Origin: Listeria monocytogenes
GTDB taxonomy: Bacteria; Bacillota; Bacilli; Lactobacillales; Listeriaceae
Reading direction: 5' to 3'
NCBI RefSeq assembly: GCF_900187225.1
Contig: NZ_LT906436.1
Span: 682,001 to 746,000, forward strand
Length of the DNA: 64,000 bases
Shown here: positions 34,084-43,300 of the stretch, piece after piece
Layout of the letters: the number at the start of each line of letters is the position of its first letter
Position numbering within the stretch: position 1 is the stretch's first letter
Notes under the pieces: model-generated
What the model was told of the DNA's origin: nothing
The model's database searches: none
The model's input: the letters and a program-made list of their open reading frames with translations, nothing else
Translations under genes and position numbers: made by a program

Positions 34084-35492
34084 AAAATGTGCGAAAACTT
34101 GGACTGATGACAATTTTATTTTGGATGTTTCTTTCGGTTCAAGCTTTTGCAGCAGACCTGGAACCTCCGATGATATCGCTTGAAAAGGAACAGCGTGTTT
34201 TTACATCTGGTGAAGTGATTTCGTTTCATGTCAAAAATCCGGAAGAGCTAAAAATTGTCTTGGTGAATGAACATGGACAAAGGAAACTTCTGGACGGGGA
34301 AACGTATACGGTGACGGATTGGGATTTGGACGGGAATTACCAGGCTGAATTTTATCAAGCAGATATTTCGAAACCGGTTGTTACTGTGGAAGACTTATTT
34401 GAAGTGAAACAGCTTGAGGAAGTTGCAAAAGATGAAACGGCGCCGAGTTTGAAAATGATAGAAATCACGCACGATGAAGATGTCTTACCGACGAGCGTGC
34501 TATATGCATCAGCCGATTTGGATGACGCAGAATCAGGCGTGAAACAGGCGATTTTGCTTGTTCATAGCAAATCTAATGAATCGGAAATGGAACTCATTCG
34601 CAACAACTATACAGGGGAGTTTGATGCAGAAATCCCTTTAGAAAAATTCCAATTGGGTGAAGAACTAACTTTTCAACTGCAATTAGTTGATTTTGCCGAG
34701 AATGAAATCACATTGGACTTAGAAAACACCATTCAACTATATGAACCAAAAGCACCTGTTTTAAGTTATGACGGTAGTGACATCACGAACGTCCAGAAAA
34801 AAATCGGACAAGTTGGTAATAGAATCGAGCTAACTCTCGACAAATATACAACAGAATTTCCGGAATTAGAAACAGAGAACGGCAAGACTATCCCATTATT
34901 ATGGCAAAAAACAGCAACTGAATGGAAGGGAAGCCTGGCTTTAACGACAGAGCTATCCGGCGAAATTATTCATATTCAAGAAATGAATCAATACATGCTT
35001 GTCCGCGCTACTAGTGAACCATTTGGCGATATTCAGCTAATCAATAATTCCATTTTAACCGGCACCATTCATCCGGATTTCACATTCATATCGAATCTTT
35101 ACGTCGAAGTGAATGGCCAAAATTTCCCAATCAAACGAACAGACAACAGTTTTACAAGCGCGGAAATAACAACTACTGGAAAAATTACTCTTCACTGGAC
35201 AGACTGGGACGGTCAAGTTTTTTCCAAGCAAATGAATCAAGAAATCAAACCAGTGATTGAAATGCCAGATAAAGAAACAATTGCACCACCATCAGTAATA
35301 CCGAAAGAAAAAGAATCATTACTGACATCACCTGATCCTAAACCATCTGTTGAGTCACATGAAAATACGCCCAAAAAGCAGGAAAAGAAGGAAACCTCAA
35401 CTAAAAACAAATCAAGTAGTATCCCGTTTTGGATTCCAGCGCTCATGATTATTGGCGTTATTATTTTTTCGGGTAATAGAGCAATGAAATAA
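34080..35492 (+). CDS. Secreted, membrane-anchored hypothetical protein in the flagellar cluster
   Basis: A 470-residue protein with a signal peptide (residues 1-25, ending AFA-AD), a large extracytoplasmic beta-rich domain (Ig-like or fibronectin-like, about 30-395), a Pro/Lys/Ser-rich stalk, and one C-terminal transmembrane helix (about 447-466) followed by RAMK. There is no LPXTG. It is translationally coupled to fliY. A surface protein within the motility transcript; no family recognised. Confidence 0.75.
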   Translation: MKNVRKLGLMTILFWMFLSVQAFAADLEPPMISLEKEQRVFTSGEVISFHVKNPEELKIVLVNEHGQRKLLDGETYTVTDWDLDGNYQAEFYQADISKPVVTVEDLFEVKQLEEVAKDETAPSLKMIEITHDEDVLPTSVLYASADLDDAESGVKQAILLVHSKSNESEMELIRNNYTGEFDAEIPLEKFQLGEELTFQLQLVDFAENEITLDLENTIQLYEPKAPVLSYDGSDITNVQKKIGQVGNRIELTLDKYTTEFPELETENGKTIPLLWQKTATEWKGSLALTTELSGEIIHIQEMNQYMLVRATSEPFGDIQLINNSILTGTIHPDFTFISNLYVEVNGQNFPIKRTDNSFTSAEITTTGKITLHWTDWDGQVFSKQMNQEIKPVIEMPDKETIAPPSVIPKEKESLLTSPDPKPSVESHENTPKKQEKKETSTKNKSSSIPFWIPALMIIGVIIFSGNRAMK

Positions 35493-35514
35493 AAGCAGAA
35501 GCGAGGTGGACGGA

Positions 35515-36681
35515 ATGAAAATAGATGGCATTCAAGAATCTGCAGAAAATCGTAATCAACTAGAACGGGAACTAATTAAACAAAATCCAGTTGTAAAAGA
35601 AGGTACGATAAAAGCACAAATGAATACAGAAGTTGCAGTACCGAAAACGCCGCCAGTGTCATTCTCTTTTAAAGAACTAAGCAGTTTACAACTGAATGGG
35701 ACGAGTGCTGCAAGTTTAGAGTTGTACATGAAATTAATGATGAATAATGCTAAAAAAGCGAATGATTTAATCTTTTACGTCATGCGCGCGGGCATAAAAA
35801 ACCCCACTGATTCTACCAAATGGCAAACAGTCAGAAGTGAAATCAGTAGCCAATTAAGTACGATTCTAATGAAACAACATAATTTTGAAGCGTATTTTTC
35901 CGAAAATCCAGCGAATCAAAAATTATTTTTAGCAAATCAAAAAATTATGAATGAAATCTCCTTTTTACTGAAAATGTTACCAACTTTAACTTTTGAAACA
36001 ACTGGGAAATACGATTTCTTACGTATGATGCAAATAGCTTCTGGCAATATGGAGACGGGTATCCAAATGATGCGCGAATTCCAGGGACATATCGAACATG
36101 CGACAAGATTAGACTCAATCGTTGATGCAAGACAAGAAACGAACTGGATGATTAAAGTGTTACGCGAATTTGGCAATATGTTCCAATCGCGCCACTTATT
36201 ACCATATGAATTGCAGGCAGAAAACATCAATATTTGGAAGTTGGGTAGCGAATACTTAAAACTAATGAACCAACTTTTACCTCAAATTGGCGCATTTCCA
36301 AATGGGAATATCAAAATTTTTCACCAACAAGCGACCAAGCCATTAACGGAACTTTTCCAAGAACTGCAACGATTAGCGGACGGACAAATGACGCAAGGTG
36401 GGATCGCTGTTATTTTAGACCGGATGCAAGGCCAACTTACACGACTAGCACAACTGTTTCAAAAAATGGAAATTGAAGCAGGTTTTACAGATACCGAACG
36501 AATTTTAGGTAGTGTGGACGCCGAATTCGCGAGCGATATGACGAAAATGATGCTACTCGCACAACAAGAAATGTCATTTTTTGATTTATTAGTAAAAGAT
36601 TTCCGCAGTGTCTCCAAACAACCAATATTTTTCATGATAGTTGCTATATTTATTATTTTATTATTAATTATTTTATTTTAA
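35515..36681 (+). CDS. C-terminal membrane-anchored helical protein of unknown function
   Basis: A 388-residue helical protein ending in one very hydrophobic helix (about 366-387), i.e. tail-anchored with the bulk in the cytoplasm. The N-terminal part is polar. No family recognised. The ATG at 35515 fits the GAGGTGG ribosome site better than the GTG at 35506. Its 3' end holds a MogR box of the following promoter. Confidence 0.7.
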   Translation: MKIDGIQESAENRNQLERELIKQNPVVKEGTIKAQMNTEVAVPKTPPVSFSFKELSSLQLNGTSAASLELYMKLMMNNAKKANDLIFYVMRAGIKNPTDSTKWQTVRSEISSQLSTILMKQHNFEAYFSENPANQKLFLANQKIMNEISFLLKMLPTLTFETTGKYDFLRMMQIASGNMETGIQMMREFQGHIEHATRLDSIVDARQETNWMIKVLREFGNMFQSRHLLPYELQAENINIWKLGSEYLKLMNQLLPQIGAFPNGNIKIFHQQATKPLTELFQELQRLADGQMTQGGIAVILDRMQGQLTRLAQLFQKMEIEAGFTDTERILGSVDAEFASDMTKMMLLAQQEMSFFDLLVKDFRSVSKQPIFFMIVAIFIILLLIILF

Positions 36682-36733
36682 AAAAGATATTTTTTGAAAA
36701 AATATATACTTTTTCAGGTTGTTTCAGTATAAT
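36671..36733 (+). promoter_or_regulatory. Internal promoter with two MogR boxes
   Basis: Exact boxes lie at 36671-36683 (overlapping the previous stop codon) and 36690-36702. A TATAAT lies at 36728-36733; the -35 is weak (TATACT at 36705-36710). It would start the second half of the cluster at the YaaR-like gene. Confidence 0.75.
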
Positions 36734-36787
36734 TAAATAGAAAAATAAGGTTTAGAAAGCGAAAATGAGTTTTTCGGGGGAAAAAGG

Positions 36788-37252
36788 ATGAATAATGTTT
36801 CAATTGGCCAAATTTCGCAGTCCAAACAGACGAATGTAGTTAGGGGAATACAAGAATTAAATCAAACACAACAACTTTATTTTGAACAAATGAAGGCGAA
36901 TGGCAAGAAACAAACTCCTTCTCTGACTGAAATTAACGAACTAATTACGAATGTCACAGATAAAAAGTCACTCGTTGAAATGGATATGACGGTAGATAAT
37001 GTTTTGAGCTATAAAAAAGCAGTCCAAACATTTTTAAATTTTTATGTGAATAATGTGATGGATTACGATAATATCGAAAGCCGCCACCCAAAATACGGTT
37101 TTTCACAAAAAATGACGATTTTAAAGCAAGTAGAAAAACAAACGAATGAATTAGATGATGTAATGAATTTAATCGACACAAAAACTGGACATTTAGATAT
37201 GCTAAACCGTATTGGTGAGATTACTGGCATGATTCTCGATGTCGTATTGTAG
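36788..37252 (+). CDS. DUF327 (YaaR-like) protein
   Basis: A 154-residue soluble helical protein. The middle and C-terminal pattern (KAVQTFLNFYVNNVMD, then FSQKMTILKQVEKQTNELDDVMNLI and LDMLNRIGEITGMILD) matches DUF327/YaaR proteins, which in several bacteria occur beside flagellar genes. Function is unknown. First gene after the internal MogR-controlled promoter; the stop touches the next gene. Confidence 0.75.
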   Translation: MNNVSIGQISQSKQTNVVRGIQELNQTQQLYFEQMKANGKKQTPSLTEINELITNVTDKKSLVEMDMTVDNVLSYKKAVQTFLNFYVNNVMDYDNIESRHPKYGFSQKMTILKQVEKQTNELDDVMNLIDTKTGHLDMLNRIGEITGMILDVVL

Positions 37253-37261
37253 GTGATGGGT

Positions 37262-37690
37262 ATGCAAAACGAATTAATCAATCAATTAGAAATCTTAATC
37301 GAAAAAAATGTCAAAGCTACCGATGAAGCAATTTTACTAGGTAAATTAGTGCAAGAAGAGAACTGGATTGAAGCAGAAGAGCGCCAATTAGGGCTACAAC
37401 GTGAACTTGCCGCTTTACAAAACGAATATCAAGCTTTAAAAACAATCATTGGCGAAGATAATACGCTTAGAACTCTCCAAAATACTTGGACACCTGAGGA
37501 AAATGCCATTATAGATGAACGGAAAAAAATGCTACTTGAAAAAGAAAACCTTTTACGAGTAAGTGTTACGGAAAACCAAATTAGAACAGAAATGCAATTG
37601 GCTTTTTCGGAACATATGGTGGATGTTATTACGGGGCACCACGCGGAAACACAAGCAGAAAATAATATGATGATAAACGAGACTTTTTAA
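37262..37690 (+). CDS. FlgN-like export chaperone
   Basis: A 142-residue helical coiled-coil protein directly upstream of flgK, as expected for FlgN, the cytoplasmic chaperone of FlgK and FlgL. Sequence identity is low and the name rests on fold and context. The start at 37262 is chosen since AGGTG precedes it by six bases; GTG at 37253 and ATG at 37256 are alternatives. Confidence 0.75.
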   Translation: MQNELINQLEILIEKNVKATDEAILLGKLVQEENWIEAEERQLGLQRELAALQNEYQALKTIIGEDNTLRTLQNTWTPEENAIIDERKKMLLEKENLLRVSVTENQIRTEMQLAFSEHMVDVITGHHAETQAENNMMINETF

Positions 37691-37709
37691 GTAAACGGAG
37701 GGATTTTTT

Positions 37710-39230
37710 GTGCGTTTAAGTGATTTTAATACGTCATTATCGGGCATGTCAGCGGCGCAAATCGCTAATATGGTCGCTCAGCAAAATATTAGTAATATGA
37801 ATACGCCGGGGTACATTAGGCAAGCTGTGGATCAGACAGCAGTTTACGGTGACGGTGGTCTACTTGGTGGGAAACAAACGGGCTACGGAGTCAAGGTGAC
37901 AGACATTAAGCGTCTAACTAACACAGCGCTTACGACACAATACAATAATCAAATCGCCAAACAATCCGCTTCGTTATATCAAAGTGGGGCGCTGAATCAA
38001 GCACTTAATTTATTTGGTACTCCCGGAAAAAATACGCCAAGTGATAATTTGGATAACTTCTTCACCGCTTGGGCAGCATTAGCGAAAAATCCTGACCAAG
38101 CAACGAATACAACGGCACTTTTATCCAGTATGTCGATTTTTACGGATCAATTAAACCAACTTCATTCTGGCTTAAAAGAATTAGAAACAACCATTGCAGC
38201 AGATACAGATGCCGCGATCCAAGACTTAAATTCATTAATTAAAAAATTAGGCAGTATCAATAAAGCAATCGGAAATGCAGGCTCCAACCCACCGAACGAT
38301 TTACTGAATCAACGTGATCAACTACTTAGCACGATGGCTGGTTATGCTGGAATTTCTGTGAGTGCCCATCCGAATAATCCAGATGTGTACGATGTGACAA
38401 TCGGCGGACGTCTTGTTGTCCAAGGTGACGAAACTACCGAAATTACCTCGACGCGGACAGCGACAGGCTTCGAATTCTCCGTGGACGGTCAAAAACTCAA
38501 CATGCCTGAAGGTTCGATTATCGCTTCCGTTCGCGTGAACCAAAATGAAATTAAATCTTACCAAGAAAAAATCGAAACTTTTTCGAACGGTCTAGCAAAA
38601 GCATTAGATGATATTCAAGTCAAAAACGTCAATAAAACAATGGATGATTTGCAAAAAATCAATGATGCGCTTCAAGCGAATCCGAACGACGAAAAATTAC
38701 TGAGCAATCGCGATGAACTTTTACGTCAATTAGAAAAATTTCCAGGCGTGACTCGTTCTGGTGATACGCTGACAATTGGAGGCGTGGATCATCCCGTCGA
38801 TACACTTGGCACGAGTACATATGTAACTGATGTGAACGATTTTTCCATTCCGATTTTCACCCAAAGCTCTGGCAAATGGATCCTGAATCCAGCAATTACG
38901 AGTAATGCTGATAATAAGCCATTTCTAGGTGTTATCGCGGCGGATATCGCTTCCTTAAAAACCGATAAAAACATTCAAGGCACGACTTTCCCAAGTTTTA
39001 TGGACGGAATCATTACCGAGGTTGCCACCGATGCGAGTAAAAGTAGCGCAACCGCGACAGCAGATACCCAAGCATTAAGCTCACTTACGGAATCGAAATC
39101 ATCGCTAGAAGGCGTCAACATTGATGAAGAAATGACAAATATTATGCAATATCAAAGTTACTATGTGGCCAATACGAAGGCGATGAACACAGTGAACGAC
39201 ATGATGAAAGCACTCTTAGCCATGTTATAA
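37710..39230 (+). CDS. flgK: Hook-filament junction protein FlgK
   Basis: A 506-residue GTG-started axial protein. The N-terminal SDFNTSLSGMSAAQIANMVAQQNISNMNTPGYIRQ region and the C-terminal SSLEGVNIDEEMTNIMQYQSYY region are FlgK signatures. It forms the first junction zone between hook and filament. GGAGGG precedes the start. Confidence 0.95.
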   Translation: MRLSDFNTSLSGMSAAQIANMVAQQNISNMNTPGYIRQAVDQTAVYGDGGLLGGKQTGYGVKVTDIKRLTNTALTTQYNNQIAKQSASLYQSGALNQALNLFGTPGKNTPSDNLDNFFTAWAALAKNPDQATNTTALLSSMSIFTDQLNQLHSGLKELETTIAADTDAAIQDLNSLIKKLGSINKAIGNAGSNPPNDLLNQRDQLLSTMAGYAGISVSAHPNNPDVYDVTIGGRLVVQGDETTEITSTRTATGFEFSVDGQKLNMPEGSIIASVRVNQNEIKSYQEKIETFSNGLAKALDDIQVKNVNKTMDDLQKINDALQANPNDEKLLSNRDELLRQLEKFPGVTRSGDTLTIGGVDHPVDTLGTSTYVTDVNDFSIPIFTQSSGKWILNPAITSNADNKPFLGVIAADIASLKTDKNIQGTTFPSFMDGIITEVATDASKSSATATADTQALSSLTESKSSLEGVNIDEEMTNIMQYQSYYVANTKAMNTVNDMMKALLAML

Positions 39231-39241
39231 GGAGGAAAATG

Positions 39242-40117
39242 ATGCGAATTTCAACCAATCAACAAGCAAGTTCAATAATTAATCAATTGAACAATGTCTC
39301 GGGAAATCTTGCTAAATATCAACTACAAGTATCTTCTGGGAAAAAGTACGAATCCATGAGTGAAAACCCTGGTGCGACAGCGCAAATTTTATCCTATAAT
39401 CATGTGCTTAGTCAGCTAAATCGAGAAAAAACAGACGTAACGGAAGCGAAATCACTGCTAAATACGGCCGAAACATCTCTTTCTTCTATGTCTACATCCA
39501 TGAACCGAGTAAACGCTTTAGTCTTGCAAGCAATTAACGGCACGAGCGATAAAGACAATATGTCTCAATCAGCCGAAGAAATCAAAGGACTACTCGATGT
39601 TCTTATTTCTGTCGCTAACTCAGAAGACGATGGCAGATATGTCTTTAGTGGCTCAAGTACAAGCGTGAAGCCATTTACAACAGATAAAACCACTGGAGAA
39701 ATCATCTATAACGGGACAACCGAAAACAAAAAATTCCGCGTAACGGACACGTTAGAAGTAGAAGTTTTCCATGATGGTAGCGCGATGACAGACGTGTTTA
39801 ATAACATTCAAAAAATTGTCGACGCAATGAAAACTGGCGATAAAGATGCTTTGTCTGCCTTGCAAGAAACAAACAGCAAGAATATTGAAATCATCACCAA
39901 TTCCATGACAAATATCGGTGGACAGAAAAACGGCGTAACAGCCTATGATAACGTACTTTCTAGCAAAATTGTCGATTTTTCCGAACGTAAATCCAATGTC
40001 GAAGAAGTCAATATGCCAGAAGCCGTAAGTAATTTAAATAAAACATCAATCGCATACCAAGCCGCACTACAATCCAGTGTGATGGTACAAAAATTAAGCA
40101 TCCTAAATTATATGTGA
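39242..40117 (+). CDS. flgL: Hook-filament junction protein FlgL
   Basis: A 291-residue flagellin-like junction protein. The N-terminal MRISTNQQASSIINQLN and KYQLQVSSGKKYESMSENP region resembles flagellin D0/D1; the C-terminal part ends in the coiled D0 helix. The ATG at 39242 fits GGAGG (six-base spacing) better than the adjacent ATG at 39239. Confidence 0.94.
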   Translation: MRISTNQQASSIINQLNNVSGNLAKYQLQVSSGKKYESMSENPGATAQILSYNHVLSQLNREKTDVTEAKSLLNTAETSLSSMSTSMNRVNALVLQAINGTSDKDNMSQSAEEIKGLLDVLISVANSEDDGRYVFSGSSTSVKPFTTDKTTGEIIYNGTTENKKFRVTDTLEVEVFHDGSAMTDVFNNIQKIVDAMKTGDKDALSALQETNSKNIEIITNSMTNIGGQKNGVTAYDNVLSSKIVDFSERKSNVEEVNMPEAVSNLNKTSIAYQAALQSSVMVQKLSILNYM

Positions 40118-40128
40118 GGTGAAACCAA

Positions 40129-41418
40129 GTGGGAAGTTCGATTGCAAGCAGTTTAATGGACCCAACGCAATATTATTCGCAGTTTATTAGTCTTCAAAAA
40201 GCTAGTTTGGAAAAAGCGAAAACGCCTTATCAAAACCAAATTTCTAGCTACCAATCACGGATTGACCTTTATGCTAGTTTGAAAAACGCTTTATCCGAGT
40301 CGCTGAAAACGATGAGCTCTTTCACGACTTATGAAAGTAAAACCAAACTCGCGACTTCATCCAACGAAACGAGTTTTACTGTTTCATCGACGAGCAGTTC
40401 CGTCAACGGCAGTTATTCTATCGAAGTCCAAAACTTGGCGACTGCAGACACATACAACAAAGCAGTACCTGATATTGAGGCGAAAATCGGTGTAAGCGGG
40501 ACAATTAAAATCAATGGCAAAGAAATTAAAGTTGATGCAGATAGCTCAATGAAAAATGTGATGAACTCCATCAATAGCGCTGGAGCAAAGGTGAATATCT
40601 ACACGCTAGGCGAAAATATGGTTGTAACTTCTTCAACAACTGGTGTCGAAAATAGCATTAAATTCGAAGGTGATTCGGCTGTTCTCGATGCACTTGGATT
40701 AGTTCAAAACTCACCAGACCATTTAGCTGCAGAAGATGCTAAACTCAGAATCAACGGCGCGACCGTCACAAGTGCAACAAACAAAGTAACCAACTATATT
40801 CCAGGCGTTACAATCAACCTCAAAAAAGAAACAACTGGCGCTGAAAAATTAACCATCCAAGACCAAAGCGATGAAAAAGCAGCCAGCATGATCACCAGTT
40901 TTGTAAATACATACAATGCACTAACAAGCACAATGAAAACCTACACGGGAAAAGGAACGATTTTACAAGCATCTGCTGCCGACCTTGAAGCAAATCGTGC
41001 ACTAAACAACGTATTCCAACATAAAAAAGATGGGAATACATTATTCGATTTTGGAATAAGCGTTGATAAAGAAGGCGTGTTAAAAGTAGATGAAACCGCC
41101 ATGAAAAAAATGGTAGCTGAAGATCCGACCGCCGTCGAAAGATTTTTCTTTGGCATTGGTGGAATCGGCGACGAACTATATCAATCTTTGAACAAAACAT
41201 TTGGCTCGACTGGCTTTATCAGTGATGAGACGACCTCGATGACGAATGAAATCAATAAATTAAATTTAAAGTTAACCGATATTACTAGCCGAAATGACAC
41301 GTTATTAACGAATATTACGGATCAATACAACAAATGGCTTGAAATGATGCAAGCGATGCAAAGCGACGCCATGACACTTGATGCACTAATTGACGGTATG
41401 AATAGTTCTAATAAATAA
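40129..41418 (+). CDS. fliD: Flagellar filament cap protein FliD
   Basis: A 429-residue GTG-started protein with the FliD N-terminal coil and the central cap domain, and the C-terminal domain starting near DQSDEKAASMITSFVNTYNAL. It caps the growing filament and folds incoming flagellin. The next gene is its usual neighbour fliS. Confidence 0.95.
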   Translation: MGSSIASSLMDPTQYYSQFISLQKASLEKAKTPYQNQISSYQSRIDLYASLKNALSESLKTMSSFTTYESKTKLATSSNETSFTVSSTSSSVNGSYSIEVQNLATADTYNKAVPDIEAKIGVSGTIKINGKEIKVDADSSMKNVMNSINSAGAKVNIYTLGENMVVTSSTTGVENSIKFEGDSAVLDALGLVQNSPDHLAAEDAKLRINGATVTSATNKVTNYIPGVTINLKKETTGAEKLTIQDQSDEKAASMITSFVNTYNALTSTMKTYTGKGTILQASAADLEANRALNNVFQHKKDGNTLFDFGISVDKEGVLKVDETAMKKMVAEDPTAVERFFFGIGGIGDELYQSLNKTFGSTGFISDETTSMTNEINKLNLKLTDITSRNDTLLTNITDQYNKWLEMMQAMQSDAMTLDALIDGMNSSNK

Positions 41419-41436
41419 AAATGGTAGGTGAAAAAA

Positions 41437-41823
41437 ATGCAAGCTTGGAAACGATACACACAAAATGAATTAAACACGAGCAACCCCATTAAAAACACCA
41501 TTTATATATACGAACGCTGTATTATTGAATTTAAAAAATTAGACAAAGCACTCGCACAACTACATTTTTCAGAAGCAGACCTTATTCTCGATAAAATGGA
41601 AAAAATCTTTGAAGAACTAAAATTACAACTAAATCCAGAAGCCGGACAAGAATTATACGACAATATTTTTGGCTTATACGAATGGATTTCCGAACAAATT
41701 CGTCAAATGCAATTACTAAAACAACCAGTAAATATTGATACCATCATTCACGTCATCACGCAGCTCAAAGAAGGCTACGAGGGAGTGATGAAACATGAAT
41801 CAAGCAAAGACACATTTGGCTGA
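41437..41823 (+). CDS. fliS: Flagellin export chaperone FliS
   Basis: A 128-residue helical chaperone that binds the flagellin C-terminus. It begins MQAWKRYTQNELNTSNPIKN, with IYIYERCIIEFKKLD matching the FliS signature. The start at 41437 is preferred to the GTG at 41428, which lies in the ribosome site GTAGGTG. The 3' end overlaps the following gene by 29 bases. Confidence 0.92.
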   Translation: MQAWKRYTQNELNTSNPIKNTIYIYERCIIEFKKLDKALAQLHFSEADLILDKMEKIFEELKLQLNPEAGQELYDNIFGLYEWISEQIRQMQLLKQPVNIDTIIHVITQLKEGYEGVMKHESSKDTFG

Positions 41824-42076
41824 ACTAAAAGCACTGTTTCACTCGACAGGACAATTAAACGTTACTCTCGAAGAATACCAAGCGAAACTAAATGAACTAC
41901 TAAAAAGCACTGAACATTTACCGAAAGAGACAAAAGAAGCCATTTTAAAAGAAACAAGGGATTTAATTAATAAAGGTATTCTTTTCACCCAAAAACAATT
42001 AGAATCCACTGAAAATGCCTTTTCTGAAAATAAAAGTCGCAATGCTGCTAACTTGAATTATGCGAAATTTTTCTAA
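41795..42076 (+). CDS. FliT-like small helical protein
   Basis: A 93-residue charged helical protein overlapping fliS. FliT, the chaperone of FliD, often follows fliS, and the size and helical character agree, but no clear motif is seen. It has a GAGGGAG ribosome site in fliS. Function by context only. Confidence 0.65.
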   Translation: MNQAKTHLAELKALFHSTGQLNVTLEEYQAKLNELLKSTEHLPKETKEAILKETRDLINKGILFTQKQLESTENAFSENKSRNAANLNYAKFF

Positions 42077-42096
42077 AAGAAAGAAGGAAATGAGAA

Positions 42097-42498
42097 GTGG
42101 AAAATTACACCACGCATATTGGCAACTACTTGAATTATCTTCAAACAGCCAACCAAGTAGTTTCAAATAATATCGCCAATGCCAATACGCCCAATTTTAA
42201 AGCAAGTGAAGCTAGTTTCGAGGAATCACTTGGCTCGAGTTTGCGAGCATCCGGTCAGAATAGCGCTGAGTCGGCAGGAAACCTAACGAAAACAAACACA
42301 AAACATTTAGCTGGAACCGACATAGACGAAACAAATGCAAAAGTGACCACTAAAAGCGGATCCATCAACGAAGATGGCAACAATGTCAACGTCACTTCTG
42401 AAATGATCAGCTTAACTAAAAATAATCAAATGTACGCGCTCGCTATCAGTGCACTCAACTATAATTCATCCATCAACACAGCAGCCCGTGGAAAGTAA
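42097..42498 (+). CDS. flgB: Flagellar basal-body rod protein FlgB
   Basis: A 133-residue GTG-started proximal rod protein. It has the VVSNNIANANTPNFKASEASFEESL region and the C-terminal VTSEMISLTKNNQMYALAISALN helix. GAAGGAAATGAG precedes it. First gene of the basal-body set flgB-flgC-fliE. Confidence 0.95.
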   Translation: MENYTTHIGNYLNYLQTANQVVSNNIANANTPNFKASEASFEESLGSSLRASGQNSAESAGNLTKTNTKHLAGTDIDETNAKVTTKSGSINEDGNNVNVTSEMISLTKNNQMYALAISALNYNSSINTAARGK

Positions 42499-42509
42499 GG
42501 TGAACAACC

Positions 42510-42920
42510 ATGTTTGAAGGAATAAACACAAGCGGCTCTGCGTTAAATGCTGCGAAACAATGGATGGAAGTAAGCTCCAATAATATCGCGAATGCTGATT
42601 CAAGCGCCGCGCCTGGCGAAACACCTTTCCTCAGAAAACGCGTCGTCCTATCCGAAATCACGCCGTTCGAAACAGCTTTAACAGGAACAAAAGGTGTTAA
42701 AGTAAGCGAAATATCGAGCGATACAGGAAGCGTCAAACGGGTATATGATCCAACCCATCCAAATGCTAATGAAGCGGGTTACGTCAATTACGCGAATGTA
42801 GATATGACAGCAGAAATGACCAATCTGATGGTTGGGCAAAAAATGTACGCTGCAAACACTTCTGCCTTACAAGCAAATGAAAAAATGATGGAAAAAGATT
42901 TAGAAATCGGCAAAGTATAA
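42510..42920 (+). CDS. flgC: Flagellar basal-body rod protein FlgC
   Basis: A 136-residue rod protein. INTSGSALNAAKQWMEVSSNNIANADS and the GYVNYANVDMTAEMTNLMVGQKMY region are FlgC signatures. It lies 11 bases after flgB. Confidence 0.95.
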   Translation: MFEGINTSGSALNAAKQWMEVSSNNIANADSSAAPGETPFLRKRVVLSEITPFETALTGTKGVKVSEISSDTGSVKRVYDPTHPNANEAGYVNYANVDMTAEMTNLMVGQKMYAANTSALQANEKMMEKDLEIGKV

Positions 42921-42936
42921 AGGAGTGTTTTAAGAA

Positions 42937-43233
42937 ATGGCAATTGAAAGTATTAATGCAGCCAGCGTCTTACCTAAAGTAACACTTGGTGAAACCGCGA
43001 AAACAGACAATGCGGCAGGTGCCGGAAATACCTTCACGCAAATGCTGGATAGTATGAGTGATACACAATCAAACGCGCAAACTTCCGTATCAAACCTTTT
43101 AACAACTGGCGAAGGAAATGCGAGTGATGTACTCATTCAAATGAAAAAAGCAGAATCAGAAATGAAAACTGCTGCGGTCATTCGTGATAATGTAATCGAA
43201 AGCTACAAACAGCTTTTAAATATGCAAGTGTAG
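42937..43233 (+). CDS. fliE: Hook-basal body complex protein FliE
   Basis: A 98-residue small helical protein that joins the MS ring to the rod. The C-terminal part (DVLIQMKKAESEMKTAAVIRDNVIESYKQLLNMQ pattern) is the conserved FliE segment. It follows flgC by 16 bases. Confidence 0.92.
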   Translation: MAIESINAASVLPKVTLGETAKTDNAAGAGNTFTQMLDSMSDTQSNAQTSVSNLLTTGEGNASDVLIQMKKAESEMKTAAVIRDNVIESYKQLLNMQV

Positions 43234-43300
43234 CGGTTAGACTAGTCGGGGGAGTTTTAGTCAATCGTCCACACGAGAAAAATGGAGCGAAGTTTTTAAG

